In this document: positions 1 to 11,856 of the stretch, piece by piece
Layout of the letters: the number at the start of each line of letters is the position of its first letter
How positions within the stretch are numbered: the stretch's first letter is position 1
DNA from: Morella rubra
Lineage: Eukaryota > Streptophyta > Magnoliopsida > Fagales > Myricaceae
Direction of reading: 5' to 3'
DNA: 64,000 nucleotides
Assembly: GCA_003952965.2 (NCBI GenBank)
Contig: RXIC02000113.1
Span: forward strand, 62,001 to 126,000
Notes under the pieces: generated by a model
The model's input: only the letters and a program-made list of their open reading frames with translations
Database searches by the model: none
Told to the model about the DNA's origin: nothing
Position numbers and translations under genes: made by a program

Positions 1-1295
1 AAGGGGCAAAAATCAAGAAACCAGTCTCGCACGACCAGGTGATACTCCTTGATTACTATATCTCATTATAATACTTTAGACTATTTAGTTTTTTTTTCTT
101 TGTTTATAGTTTTTAATTCCCATAATATTGTAGGTGATACTCGTTGGGGTTCACACCACATAACAATACTCCGTCTCTTCAGTATGTGGTCATCAGTATT
201 GGAAGTGCTTGAAGGCATAAAAGAGGATGGTACTCTCTCAGAACAAAGATCCATGGCTATGAGTTTAATGGATAAGATGGAAACCTTTGAGTTTGTATTC
301 ACTATGCATTTGTTGAGGAATATAATGGGAATTACTAGTGAATTGTCATTGGCATTACAACGAAAGGATCAAGACATTGTTAATGCTATGTCTTTGGTAA
401 GAGTTGTGAAGACACGGTTGCAAGATTTGAGGGAGATGAGATGGGATGAATTTTTGGAAGAAGTGAAAACTTTTTGTGAGATAATGCCATCGTTGTGCCC
501 AATATGGAAGACATTGTACCAACTCGTAGTTCGAGGCGTGGAGGGCAAACAATTACTTATTTCATCATTTTCGTGTGGAAGTGTTTTGCCAAGTTATTGA
601 TTTGATTTCTCAGGAGATGGATAATCGTTTCACAGAAGCAAATACGGAACTTACTTCTTTGCATAGCATGTCTTGATCCAAAAACTCATTCTCAGCATTT
701 GATCATACTAAGTTACGTCGTCTTGCTCAATTTTATCCAGAAGATTTCTCAGCAATTGAACTTATACTACTTAGAGATCAGCTTCAGACCTACATTCAAG
801 ATGTTAGAAGCAATGATGATTTTTCTGAGATTCAAGATATTGGAGGTCTTGCTATGAAGATGGTTGAGACAAGAATATTGTATTTCCATTGGTTTATCGT
901 CTTATTGAGTTGCATTGGTCTTACCGGTTGCGACTGCAACCGTTGAGAGAGTGTTTTCTGCAATGAAGATTATTAAACTGATTTGCGTAATAGGATGAAG
1001 ATGAATGGATGAATGATAGCATGGTAGTATACATCGAGAGGGAAATTTTTTAACTATTGAGAACGAAGTCATTTTACAACGTTTTCAGAAGATGAAGGCC
1101 CGTAGGATTCAATTACCATCTCTCAGTATTAGCAAATAGTTTAGTAAGTGTATTTCATTATTTTTTAATGTTTTTAGTTCTTAATTTGCGATATTGTAAT
1201 TTTAAGACACTTTTTACATTACGTGAAAATTTTTTTTTAGTAATTTTGCCTTAGATATTTGACTCCCCTTATTTTATATCCTAGATACGTCACTG
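1..1295 (+). mobile_element. Decayed hAT-superfamily DNA transposon (ZMYM1/DUF4371-type transposase), 3' part
   Basis: The window opens inside a hAT transposase of the plant TTF/zinc-finger MYM type. After an intron-like AG near 132, the frame reads GDTRWGSHH followed by about 110 residues typical of the family core. Further downstream, other frames give a 'YPEDFSAIELILLRDQL' stretch (about 735-785) and the C-terminal hAT dimerisation signature 'ATVERVFSAMK' near 930-970. The coding region is broken: at least three frame changes and several stops separate these blocks, so it cannot make transposase. The end at about 1280-1295 (cctagatacgtcactg) resembles the usual hAT terminal inverted repeat 'CCTGGCTCCGCCACTG'. 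The 5' end lies outside the window. The last 250 bp of coding sequence also occur in the copy at 37189-38480, so the two belong to related families. Confidence 0.82.
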
Positions 1296-2118
1296 GGTAC
1301 AACAAGAAGACATTTTTTTTGGTGTTATTCCTTTGCATTTAATTCCTTCTGTTTTGTTGCGGCATTATTTCTGTTTTAGACTTCCTTGAGACTTGGGTCG
1401 TTTTTTTAATGTTGAATGAAGTTTCATTGCTTAGAAAAAAAGAAAAGAAAGAAACGAGGTATACGCAAGGCTGTGCCAAAGAAACATACTTCAAATTCTT
1501 GTGGGTGCTTACCAATTCAATATTATTGCCAAATTCGAAAAGTATTGAGACGACTTTGCTGTTTTATCAAAATAATGTCCTTCAAATAAAAAATATTTCC
1601 GAAATAATATATTTTCATAGTTGGGAGGTGTCTTTCATGCCACAAAGCTATCATGTTGACAAGAAAAAGGAAAACGAAAAAAAAAAAAGAAAAAGAAATC
1701 ATGCTCTTCCTTAGGAAATAAGGCCCGCAAGATTCAGACCTGTGTCCATATTAATTTAATTCTGATTTACTTTTAATAGTATTTGTTTTGTACTGAACCG
1801 AAGCTTCTTCTACGCGAAGAAAAAGAAGACGAAGCTTCTTCTACTACTAATTTTATTACAACTAATTTTATCACTTGGAAAATACGAGGAATCGTCAAAT
1901 GTAATAAATCTGTAAATATTTAGTTTCTTTAAAATGTATAGACCGAGTGGTCCAAGACTCCGAGTCTCCGAGTCTCCAAGGGGCAAGTAGGGGATAGGAC
2001 TTGGACTTCAACCATATACAAAACCGGAGAAGCCGCACCAAATTTAGTACTTCTGCATTGCGATCCATCGACAAGAGAGACCGAGATAGAAGAGAGAGAC
2101 CGAGGTTGAAGAGAGAGA
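1296..2118. other. Intergenic region and thioredoxin upstream region
   Basis: No gene seen. It holds A-rich tracts (about 1430-1450 and 1665-1700), a 14-bp direct repeat (gaagcttcttctac) at about 1799 and 1832 and a short CCGAGTCT microrepeat at about 1958-1980. The last 130 bp, rich in GAGAGA, should contain the thioredoxin promoter and 5' UTR. No TATA box could be assigned with confidence. Confidence 0.5.
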
Positions 2119-2735
2119 ATGGGATCTATACTCTCAAGCTTTCTCGGTGGCGGCGAGACCGCCGACGCAGCTTCCTCGCCGTCGGAGCCATCTCGGATCC
2201 AGACGTTTCACTCCCCCGAGAGATGGCAGCTCCACTTCAACGAATTCAAAGATTCCTCACAGCTCGTAAGTACATGTTCTTTAGTCTCTCTAGCTCATAT
2301 TCTTCTTGACCATATTAGATTGTGATCGGTTGGTTTCTTTTTTGTTGGACGGAGCAAAGATGGTGATCGACTTCACAGCGTCGTGGTGTGGGCCCTGCAG
2401 GTTCATGGAGCCGACTGTCGAGGCCATGGCCTCCAAGTTCACCAACGTTGGCTTCTCCAAGATCGACGTCGATGTATTACTTGTACGTCTTCTTCTTGTT
2501 ACACACGCCCTAAATCTCTGAAATTATTATGCTTATTGACCTTATTTTTGGTTCTTTGGGGGGTTGGGGACGGCCCGGACGGGACATGGGTTTTCTGTAG
2601 GATGTGGCTCAGGAGTTTCAAGTGGAGGCGATGCCGACGTTCGTGCTGCTGAAGAAAGGGAAGGAAGTGGACAGGGTGGTTGGTGCCAAGAAGGATGAGC
2701 TCGAGAAGAAGATCGAGAAGCATAGGGCTTCTTGA
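2119..2735 (+). CDS. TRXH2: Thioredoxin h-type, subgroup 2 (TRX h2-like)
   Basis: A cytosolic or endomembrane-associated disulfide reductase that reduces target proteins using electrons from NADPH-thioredoxin reductase. Exons 2119-2265, 2360-2482 and 2601-2735 join in frame to 134 codons, the usual length of subgroup 2 (about 133 aa). The active site WCGPC is at residues 58-62, and the cis-proline motif AMPTF lies in exon 3. The N-terminus MGSILSS fits an N-myristoylation signal (Gly2, Ser6) and the roughly 30-residue N-terminal extension is the mark of subgroup 2. I chose the exon 2 donor GTACGT at 2483 because it keeps the usual three residues between KIDVD and DVAQEF; a donor at 2474 would also stay in frame but would drop three residues. 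Those three residues are VLL, where many relatives have ELQ/ELP. An AATAAA lies at 2840-2845. It is convergent with the proton pump gene. Confidence 0.93.
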
Positions 2736-3258
2736 ATCTCGACTGTGATTGTCGCGGTATCATTCAATTTCAGTCTCTCATTTCCAAAATATTCCATTGT
2801 GATGGCGACGATGGTTCTGATAACTGGGTCAATTTAATGAATAAATGATATATCGTAATTGCAATTGTTTCTCATTTGCTTTCGTTTTTTCGCGGTATTT
2901 GGTTGCCCGTGAGTTTCTTCTCCCTTTGTTTGGATATGAGAACAAGGGACGCCATATTCGACTCTGGTTGTACTTTGTTTTCGATCCCAAAGAGCCTGAG
3001 TGAATGACAGAGATAGCAGTGTTCGAGTGAGGCACTGACATGCATGATAGAATTGATGTTGCTTGGCTATTTTTGGCGGCGCTTATGAATAGTAACCATG
3101 AAGCAGTGTCACGGGTTCGGGAGCAGATGTCTGGTAACTAACATGTAGGAATGCAGGCGGATTGTGGTTTATACATTTGGATGGCAAACTACAGCTCTGT
3201 TCTTCCAAGCTTGATAGTGACTGTAAATATCATGTGCCGGTTCGAAGTGAATGATCAA
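2736..3258. other. Convergent 3' intergenic region
   Basis: Between the 3' ends of the thioredoxin (+) and proton-pump (-) genes. A polyadenylation-type AATAAA on the + strand lies at 2840-2845, about 105 bp past the thioredoxin stop. No other coding sequence is seen. Confidence 0.5.
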
Positions 3259-6200
3259 TCAGACAGTGTATGCTTGCTGAATTGTGTTTATGTCAAGGCC
3301 TTTCAGTCTCACCACTGATTCCACACGTCCTTTGAGTGTTTGCAGTTCTCTCAGCCTGCAAGAAAAGACGAAACATATTATATGCATCTTTGTGCTTGGA
3401 ATTTGAAGGGATTCGACAAAAGAAATGTGCCACTGCGTGGAATATTTTGTATGGGGGATCTAATTAGGCCCTTTTTTCCCGTAATCATATACTAGTATAA
3501 TAATCTGAGTGTTGAAGTGATCAGTGACTCATATATTTGATCAAATCTCACAAAAATGGAATAGAAAACAACAAAAAGAGCACACTGTTAGAAGCTGTAC
3601 CTAGCAATCTCAGCTCTTCGTTTTGCCTCTTCGGCCATCTGATTAAGTTCTGAGTAATTTGTGCGCTCACTGAACATCTTAGTTTCAGGTGGGTGCAACC
3701 CATGGAGTGTCCTTTGTGCACGTGCCCATTTGAGCTCCCGTTCTTCCTTCCCGAAATCCTTTTTCCTTGTGAAGGCAATCTGCAGAACAGAGAATTCGAC
3801 CACAAAGAGTCAAAAGGAGGAGCTCTTCTCAAAAACTTCCATACCTTATTGAACCAGTACAATATATACCCTTTGCTCAATGACAAGATCCCAAGCCCTC
3901 CCACTCAAGGCATATCGGATAAAGAACTTGAGAAAATCAAGTGGGATGTAGCAGATCAGGTTATAGAGCCAAATGGCACCAGCCCAACCCCATCCAATCC
4001 CTTCAATTGCAGCGAAGCTCCAGTTAGCATAAACAGCAATCAGTGTAGCAACCTGCAGACCATAAAATTGGTATAGTCATTGATATTTGCCATGTCAGTA
4101 GGTACAATCACAAAATGCAATGAAAAACCAGCAGTTCACCCACCAGCTGAGCAATAACAAAAGCTGCTACAAGTAAAGACCCAGGCCGCTCACAAAAAGA
4201 CCAATTCCGGGATCGTGTGACAAATATGAGAGCCTGACTTATAGTACTGACTTGCAGGTATACTGCTGAGGCAAGCTTTCTGAAGTCATCCTCATTCTTC
4301 TGCTGAAGGCTTGAGACCCCAAACTTACGCTGCATATTGAATAATAGGATCAGTTCAGGCAACCACGTAGAAAACAGATACTGCTCATTGATAAATCGGT
4401 GAAGAAGAAAAAACCGCACATATTCTACTACAACAGAATATTTCTAGAAGAACCATAAAAAGAATAAGAAATAAAATTCCATGTCAAGTTTATGCAGACT
4501 ATAATAGAAACCGGGATCAGTATAGGTTGAACAGAAGAGGCTGGATGAACTATGTGCTTTTTCCTTTTGCAATAATAGGCAGTGAACATAAAACATCATT
4601 GGAATAACATGCTCTGTAGTGAGTAGGAGTGACTTTCATAAGAACAAAAGGGTGACATGAAATGAAAACCAGCTTCTTTCAAGCATTAGGCAGATTGAAG
4701 GCAAATATGCCTCAATAAGAGCCCTCTGATGCATGTGATTCAAGATAACCCATTTTAAGCACAAGTCAAAACAGTAGTACCAATTAGAAACAAAAAAAAT
4801 GGTTATGAGATTGGCATTTGTCATCAAATAACATATAGAAAATAAAGAAAGAATTATTTGAAGTTGTCAATACGCAGAAAAACATCTGAAAAGTGATGAG
4901 CTACAATGGGAAAAGTTTCAAGTTCGCTTGCAGAAGCAGACAAGCCCAAGTCGACTGTGATGGTCTAATTGGGTCTTAATTCAACAAGCAGACCACTTGC
5001 AAGGACTCTCAAATTAGTATTGCAAACACTAACGGGTTAACAGGATCATGCATATGGTGAGGGATGAAAGAGAGAATATTACTTCACAATTTGAAAGAAC
5101 ATGATGTTTAAATAAAACTTGAGAAGGAATTGAATTTCCTATATACTTGGATGATAATGGTGGTATCCCGAAGAAAATATCAGGTCGATGTAAAACATTA
5201 AACAGCCTCCAAGAAACAGAAGTTCTAATTGTATATAGTAGTTTCTGCCACGACCAGCATGGTGATCATTTAACAAAAAGATAATAAGGCTTACGGGAAA
5301 GAAGTCTGTCTTGTATGCTGCCCAGAAGAAGATGACTGTCATCATAGCCAAATAACCACCAAGAATGATTCCAGTTGTAAAGATCTCTGCCAGCTTCCAA
5401 CTATCTGGCTGAGGAGATGGCTTCACCCTATCCTTCGAGATTGTCATTATGGTACCTAGGCAGCCACAGACCTTATAAGTGACATACGGCAAACTTTCCA
5501 CCATAAGAAAAAGGAGTTGGGCGTGATCCTTTTTATACTCTCTCTTCGCTAGGACAATGGATTTTAAGTGGATCCTACAAAGAGATGGCAACCATGTTCA
5601 TCTGACTTTTTGATCAGCTGGCAATTTTTTTTCCTAATTCAATCAGTTGGGTGTGATCCTTTTTAGTAATTAAGGAACCATAGAAGGTCACATGCCTATT
5701 AGACAAAAGGAAATCAGAGCAAGTTAAAAGAAGAAATCAAACCATCGTTAAGGACAGCAATAATCAGCACCATGAATGGTGGGAAGTCAAACTGCCATAT
5801 CAGAGCAAGTAACATAAAACCAAGCTGTGACAAGAGAAATCACAAACCCAAGTCAGATAGATAGAAGGACAAGAGGTGATTAGCAACATTTTCAGATGCA
5901 ATATCCAGAAGCCAAATCCATACTGCTTTTCTTTTACCAACACCATATTGCTTACCACGATACGGATTGTGATGGAAACTGCATAAATCTGCCAGAAGAA
6001 AGAGTTCAATTAATTTAATGAGTGCTGCTACTAAAATCACAATAACTACTAAGATGATCATTGATACTTTTATGACCCATATCTGTAGTAATACTAATAG
6101 TCGGCTATTTCTGAGGGGCATGATGCCTTTTGTTTTGCACTTAATGCAACAGAGCTTCCTACAAGAAGGGGAAAAAAAAGGTTCTCTCGTCTCAATAAAC

Positions 6201-9200
6201 AAGGTACACAAAAGTTGAATACTATCTGGATAAACTGCTTTCTTGCCCAACCAGGCATTGCCAAGAAGCGAACTGTCTGTTCTGGAGAAGGTTAATGACT
6301 GTAATCTGGATCCCCGTTGGTAGGGATCAAATCGATCTTGAGTTGGTCTTGACACACTATGCGTCAAGAAAAACTAGCTGTTGATTCAGATTCTGAACAA
6401 TTTGACAGAAACTCAATGATCAAAACACATACTCACCGTGTAATTTTTCATTCTTTGGAATATTGCCCGACTAGTCAGTACGGCACTAATGATCACACTG
6501 AGACCAGGTTCTGTCAGTACAATGTCAGAAGCACTACGAGCTGCATCAGTTGCATCAGCGACAGCTATGCCAATGTCTGCCTTTTTAAGAGCAGGAGCAT
6601 CGTTAACTCCATCACCAGTCATTCCGCAGATATGCTTCCTAGCTTGCAGACGTTTTACGATCTCATATTTGTGCTCTGTACCAACAATAAGTCACCTCAG
6701 TTAGATAAACAAGGACAACAGAAGAAATGTGCTCTGCAATCCAACAAGAAAGAAACACACCCACTTCGCTCTCAATGAGAGCATGAGAACATGAGAAAGA
6801 TGCCAGCTGAACTAGTCAAGCTGTCTCCCCAGCAGAGTTTTGGGGATTCAGCTTACTTTCACTTGTAGCTGATTGGGTGCAGTGGAATTTGGACTAGGTT
6901 TAGTGACAGTTTTTCCACTGCAATTCCGAGAAAAATAAATTAAAGACCACAAATAAAATACGGTACCAGGGAAAACGCCTGCAAACCCATCAGCTTTTTC
7001 GATAAGATCATCAACTGGCAAAGCTGCAATTGACTTGTCTTTGTTCTGTCCTAGCAATGCTGAGGAAGGGTACATGTTGGTTCCCATTCCCAGGCGGCGT
7101 CCTGTTTCCTTTGCTATTGCTAGTTGATCACCTAAGGGAGATTGAAAAGTGTAAAGCAGACGGGACAACTAACAAATAATAAGAAAATATCCCTGAATGA
7201 GCCTGAAAGTGATCGATTATGGTAGCTGCAGTAGGAATTTCCACATGCGAGGAATTTGTAATGCATTTTGCTCCAGAAGATGATTTTCATTATAATTGTG
7301 GAAAAGATTGACCAAGTGAAGCTAAGGAAAAGCAAGGAAAGGGCAATGGCGGTTAAGCCATACAACACAGTCTATGAGCACCCACATTGACATTCCACAA
7401 TTTTGCTATCTGAAAACGTAGAAACAGAAGAAGTAGAGAACCGATAATAAAAACTCCTGTGCAATCTATGATGCAGTGATACTAGAAATGAGCCAAGGTT
7501 CATCCCAGATACCACATACAAACAAAGCAACACGTTATGTGTAATATTCCCAAATTAGGTGTTCACCAAAAGGACAATAAAGTCAGTGAATTATCTTTTT
7601 GCTAAATCAGTAATGTTGGAGTTCCTAGTAGAATGATTACAGGGTGCTAGACAGTGATGCATAAAAGTTCAAGATGAAAAAGATAATATCATATTATCTT
7701 TCTGTACACAATTTTGCACACTTCATGAGTTGACTTTTACTTTGCCCGAGACTTAAAGTCTGCCATCTGTTTCACTGTCTCATTCAGTATATTCACTTGG
7801 TAAATATCCGTTGGAACCACATGTACCAGGTACATAATCATGCCAATAGCATTGACAAGGATACAAATAGCAGTTTCATGATATTGTTACAAGGAAGGAT
7901 ACACACCTGTGATCATTTTCACATTTACCCCAAGATTCAATGCCCTTCGTATTGTCTCTGCACTATCATGCCTAGGGGGATCAAATAGGGGCATGACACC
8001 AATAAATTGCCACGCCACTCCTTGGCTCTCCTTCCTTCCTTCAGGAACTTCCTTCACATTGAAAATTGAAGTTGCAAATTGTCATGAATTATCACAAGAA
8101 AAGCCTGTGTTAGGAATCAAATGAAAATATAACCAAGCAATGACAACGTGGATCACGGAATACCTGGTATGCTACTGCAAGAGAACGTAATCCTCGTTCT
8201 GCAAACCTATCAATCACGGCGTGGACTCTACGCTCTATCTCTGATTTATTATGAACGAGATTCAAAATCTAGTAAAAGAACACAAGTAAAAAATTAATTC
8301 ATTTAGAATGCTGGCAGTATCTAAGTACAGAAAAATAAACTGCTGGTAATCTAACCTGTTCCGGAGCACCTTTGCTGACCCGATGCATTTTACCTTCACT
8401 GTCAATATATGTTAGAGCTGTTCGCTTAATGGTTGGGTTGAAGGGAAGGAAGTGAACCTCTTGGATACCAACCCTAGCCTTTGTGTAGTCAAAAGCAGAA
8501 GCAAAGACATTAACAATACAAAAACCAAGAGATTAGAGAAGTCCCTCTATCATCCACATCTCATGTAATAAATACAAAGACCAACTGCAAAATACAAAAA
8601 CCAACTGCATAATCTCGTATAAAGAAGCATAGGCAGCAAAACATCCAACTATGCTAGTCTAGCCTATGTTCAAAAGAAAACAATATTTTAGCCTCCATAC
8701 CAGAAATGCAATAAGCTTCTACATACCTCCTTTGGATCACCCAACATTCCCACTATAGCAGCGTCTATTGCATCTTGATTTTCCAGTCGGGATGCTCGTG
8801 CTGCCATCAGAACAACAGTATCTGCGTCTACTCCCTTTGCAAACACCTACTCAAGTAAAGAATTGGAATAAGCATTACACCTAAGGAAGTTACAACTGCA
8901 ACCACAAACTGGACCCACCCTTAACCAACCTCGATAAGATTCTTGTCAACTGAAAGCTTGTTCAGCGTCAGAGTCCCAGTTTTGTCACTGCAGAGCACAT
9001 CCATCCCAGCCATTTCTTCTATTGCTGTCATCCTTTTTGTGATAGCTCCCTGCAATAATTTTGAAATAATATGCCGTTCTACACTTAGCCATGAAACTGT
9101 GATCAATTAGTCGTCCAATTAAACCGCTACACCCATTAGAACCGACCTGCTGAGCCAAACGATGGGACCCAATTGCCATCGTCACAGATAAAACCGTGGG

Positions 9201-11545
9201 CATGGCAATAGGAATTCCTCCAATAAGAAGCACCAGCAGATTGTCAATTCCTGGACGGTATTTCCGGTGCTGAATTGGATACATGACGATGATCTCTACT
9301 ATCATCCCCACCGCGATGGAACATATACAGAAATTCCCGATAGCAGTCAAGACCTGTTATGGAGCTTCTCAATAAAATATTTAAAAAAAAAAAACTACGA
9401 GCAGCAGGCCAAAAATGGGTAATGTAGGTCACAAAATTGCCTTATGAACTGTCTCTCATAAGTGCAGGAACAAACAGGGTTATCAGTCAAATTTAGTGTC
9501 GCAAAAGCAACAAATTAGGAACAACTTTTTATTTATATGAATTGACAGGAAACCAGGATTTAACCTTCGCCCCAGAAAAAAACAGATTTATCCCTGATTT
9601 ATTAAGGAACAACAACTAAAGCAGCCATGTTAACATAGAAATTCTAATGTGCTTCACTTCCTGCGAGATATTTCTCCATCATAATCTCCACCAATCTCGC
9701 CCCGTGTATTCTACCCAATCCCAGTTCCTGCAGTAGCTTGTTTCCCATTTTCTTTACGCGCCAAATATGTTGGTTTTTTTTATCTTTACCGTAACTATCT
9801 TTACCGTAACTATCTTCTAGAATACAAAATTGTCTCTCTTGCGTCTGTTTACCTTTTGAAAGTGACCCACTTCATTTGTGGAATCGACAAGGTGAGCAGC
9901 CTTGCCAAAGAAGGTATGAACACCAGTGGCAATGACCACTGCTTCAATCTCTCCTTGTTTGCACGTGGAACCTGAATAGACACTAGCACCAGGGCCTTTT
10001 GTCACAGGAAGGGACTCCCCTGTAAGTGCAGACTGAAAAATACAGGTACCGAACATTAGTCAGTCAACTCCATGTAACGAGATGATCAAAACTCAAGAAA
10101 CAGAACAACAAAGTTTCCAACATCACCTGATCAATTTTTAAGGGATCACCATCAAGAAGGCGGGCATCAGCAGGAATAATGTCTCCAAGCTTAACACTAA
10201 TTATATCACCAGGAACAAGAATAGAGGCATCTTCCTCAATCCACCTCCCATCTCTAAGGACCTGTAATAATTAAAATACAGAGGAAATAATTAGAGAATC
10301 AACACAACCATTATCACAGAAATAAGGGGGAAAGTTTGGTTCTTCAACCAATACCTTTGCTTTGAGTGCAAGACGGGCCATGAGAGCAGCAGCAGCACTA
10401 CCGGCATTGTTCTCCTCTATAAAACTTATAGTTGAATTGATAAGTAGGAGAAAAATAATTCCCACAAAATCTTGCCAATCAGGAGGTTTTCCCTGCCAAA
10501 ATCAGTCAGTATGAAACTCCAAATGTGACAATCCTCTAGAACATGAAAGTTCAATTTCCTTTCCTTTCCTCGACTTTCTCAGCAAAAGAAACCCAAGAAG
10601 AAGAAAAGAGAATACTCACTCCTCCATTGGCAAGCGCAATGGCCATGATAGCTGCGGCTTCCATGACCCATGAGAGCGGATTCCACATGAAGCCCAAGAA
10701 CTTCAGTATCTTACTTTCCTGTGAACTCAAGGTGCAAAACAAGCATAAACGTCAAAAACCACCAAAGTCCAAAGACAGAGTACCCTTTAAGAAGAAATCG
10801 ATCTCTGAATCTCTGATTGTTCCATTAGTAAATACCACAAAAAAAGAAACTCACTTTTAGTTCGACTAGTCTTGATTACAACAAATAGTATTTTCTTCTC
10901 AGCTAAATTGTTGGAAATTCCGCAAGGAATCTCTCCCACCAGAAAAGTATCATTTTTCTTTAAGACAGAAAGGAAAATAAGCTCCTGGAAAAAAATTTCG
11001 TTGAAAGAGACAGATAAAAACAAGAATATGAGTACTGTACTTTCTTCTCCTCGAGTTTGTTGTAGCCAAAGATGTCCAACCTCTCCTGAGCAGCCTGTGT
11101 TGTGAGACCATCTTTGTTGCACTTCAACGTCTGAAAAACCTCTTCAATTGGTACGTCCTCCTACAATCAGAGTACAAATTCTATTACGAACTCAGATACA
11201 AAACCATGAATCAATCACCGGAAGAAAAACACCGAAACCCGGAAAAAAAAATCCCGGGAAAACCAACAAATATTCGAAGTACCGATTCATCACAAACCCA
11301 GAAACCAAAAACATAGCCCAGCAACAAAACCACCGAAACAGAGCTCAAGTTCATCACAAATCCACCGAAAACGAGAAATCCATAAAGGAAAAGAGCCAAA
11401 ACAAAAAATCTCAGGAAAAAAAGAAAGAATAAAAGCACAAAAAAACAGAGAAAACAATTCAGAGAGACAAGGTTTGCTCTGTTTCTCGTACTAAATCGAC
11501 GGCTTCTTTCAGCACAGGCTCCAAAACTTCAGCCTTGCTATCCAT
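3259..11545 (-). CDS. AHA11: Plasma-membrane H+-ATPase, P3A-type ATPase of the AHA4/AHA11 group
   Basis: Pumps protons out of the cell using ATP, energising nutrient uptake and cell expansion. Twenty-one exons (11545-11492, 11160-11041, 10718-10620, 10492-10355, 10261-10127, 10032-9853, 9353-9147, 9049-8930, 8846-8727, 8478-8356, 8268-8164, 8051-7907, 7131-6967, 6675-6437, 5988-5956, 5824-5743, 5455-5295, 4329-4144, 4052-3870, 3779-3601, 3355-3259) join without a break to 956 aa, the family's normal length. Visible motifs: actuator loop TGES at 186-189, phosphorylation site CSDKTGT with Asp333, hinge TGDGVND at 590-596, and the proton-binding Asp of LNDG at 688. The C-terminal autoinhibitory domain ends QQAYTV, whose penultimate Thr955 is the known phosphorylation and 14-3-3 binding site. 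All introns use GT-AG. An AG at 11572-11573 suggests a 5' UTR intron, as in other AHA genes. The C-terminal part ([22 protein letters not shown]) resembles AHA4/AHA11 more than AHA1/2 or AHA10; the exact paralogue is an inference. Confidence 0.96.
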
Positions 11546-11640
11546 CTCAAGCTTCTTGCTTCTCAGGTACACTGTTAAATGGAAGTAGATGTTACAAAAG
11601 AATCAAACCAGCGCCAGAAATCAATGAGAAAACAGAACAT

Positions 11641-11856
11641 CCTCTGTCATCTCTCTGAGTACTATGTTATTCTATATCGCTCTGCTTTCTCTCGCTATTG
11701 TCTATCTCGCAAACCTTAAAGTGACAGCTTTTTTTAGACAGGATGGTCCCTCTGTCATATCTCTGAGTACTCTGTTTCTCTATATCGCTCTGCTTTCTCT
11801 TGCTATTGTCTTATCTCTCAAACCTTACAGTGGCAGCTTTTTTTAAACAGGATGGT
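11641..11856. repeat. Two-copy 108-bp tandem duplication upstream of the proton-pump gene
   Basis: The unit starting cctctgtcat at 11641 repeats from 11749, giving a period of 108 bp. Each copy carries ctatatcgctctgctttctc, a TTTTTTT tract and caggatggtc. The copies differ by about ten substitutions and small indels, so the duplication is not recent. It lies about 100-310 bp upstream of the pump start codon, in the expected 5' UTR-intron or promoter region. Confidence 0.8.

Noticed and set aside
2001-2309. 102-codon frame overlapping thioredoxin exon 1
   Set aside because: It is the same DNA in another frame as the conserved thioredoxin exon, and is basic and low in complexity.
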